This document shows, piece by piece, positions 63,927-64,000 of a stretch of 64,000 nt of DNA; the first letter of the stretch is position 1, and every line of letters starts with the position of its first letter. Made by a program: the position numbers and the translations under genes. The DNA is taken from NCBI GenBank assembly GCA_944391395.1, contig CALXTI010000001.1, forward strand, positions 1-64,000. Reading direction: 5' to 3'. Under the pieces are notes generated by a model that made no database searches, was not told where the DNA came from, and saw nothing but the letters and a program-made list of their open reading frames with translations. The DNA comes from an uncultured Alphaproteobacteria bacterium (GTDB lineage: Bacteria; Pseudomonadota; Alphaproteobacteria; RF32; CAG-239).

Positions 63927-64000
63927 TGTTTTATTCTCCAAAGGTTAATTTTTGCGGGTGTATTCAAAAACAGAATCGCCGAGTTGCAATCTTAAATTTT
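63927..64000. other. window edge, leader of the ankyrin gene
   Basis: AT-rich leader region. Nothing further identified before the window ends. Confidence 0.4.

Overview
The window looks like the chromosome of a low-GC alphaproteobacterium. Supporting this are the gene orders leuS-lptE-holA and rplY-pth-ychF, a membrane H+-pyrophosphatase, an initiator tRNA with a C1/A72 mismatch and an A-G-G anticodon-stem run as I recall from rhizobia, and prepilin-type small pilins. Base usage (many GCC/GCG codons in an AT-rich background) suggests a host-associated lineage. I cannot assign an order from sequence alone.

Layout. 1-9.5 kb: an initiator tRNA, two very small membrane peptides, a GT61 glycosyltransferase behind two copies of a palindromic operator, UvrD/PcrA helicase, a MoxR-DUF58 pair and a TPR protein. 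9.5-27.0 kb: a 17.4-kb AT-rich genomic island integrated at the 3' end of tRNA-Asp(GUC), bounded by a 10-bp direct repeat (CCGCCAGTTA at 9591 and 26979). The host tRNA terminator now lies on the far side of the island. 27-42.8 kb: core genes (CoA-disulfide reductase with rhodanese domain, hsp20, apt, holA, lptE, leuS, rsmB), a WecA/MraY-like membrane protein lacking catalytic aspartates, and tRNA-Ser(CGA). 43-55 kb: a pilin, a MacA-MacB-NodT efflux operon, truA, an XRE regulator, a probable 6S-like RNA, a tandem family of small membrane proteins with a truncated third copy, and ychF-pth-rplY. 55-64 kb: a prepilin peptidase, a bacterial voltage-gated cation channel, two paralogous unknowns, groES-groEL, hppA and a secreted ankyrin protein.

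The island is the most interesting part. Its backbone has a large serine recombinase whose last codons are templated by the tRNA gene, a HUH-type replication protein translationally coupled to its own compact SF1 (UvrD-like) helicase, a small resolvase, and a DUF3768/C39-like peptidase operon preceded by a leader ORF and hairpins. Its cargo is one long minus-strand block: a type III Mod methylase, three unusual genes (a two-TM protein, a small soluble protein, a coiled-coil two-TM protein), the Res helicase-nuclease, a DUF5655/PD-(D/E)xK protein, and an ATPase paired with a Cys-rich ExK protein. This reads as an anti-phage defence cluster on a mobile element that probably replicates by a rolling-circle mechanism when excised. 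The membrane genes inserted between mod and res and the ATPase/ExK pair are the best candidates for undescribed biology. All functional claims are inferred from motifs, with no database search.
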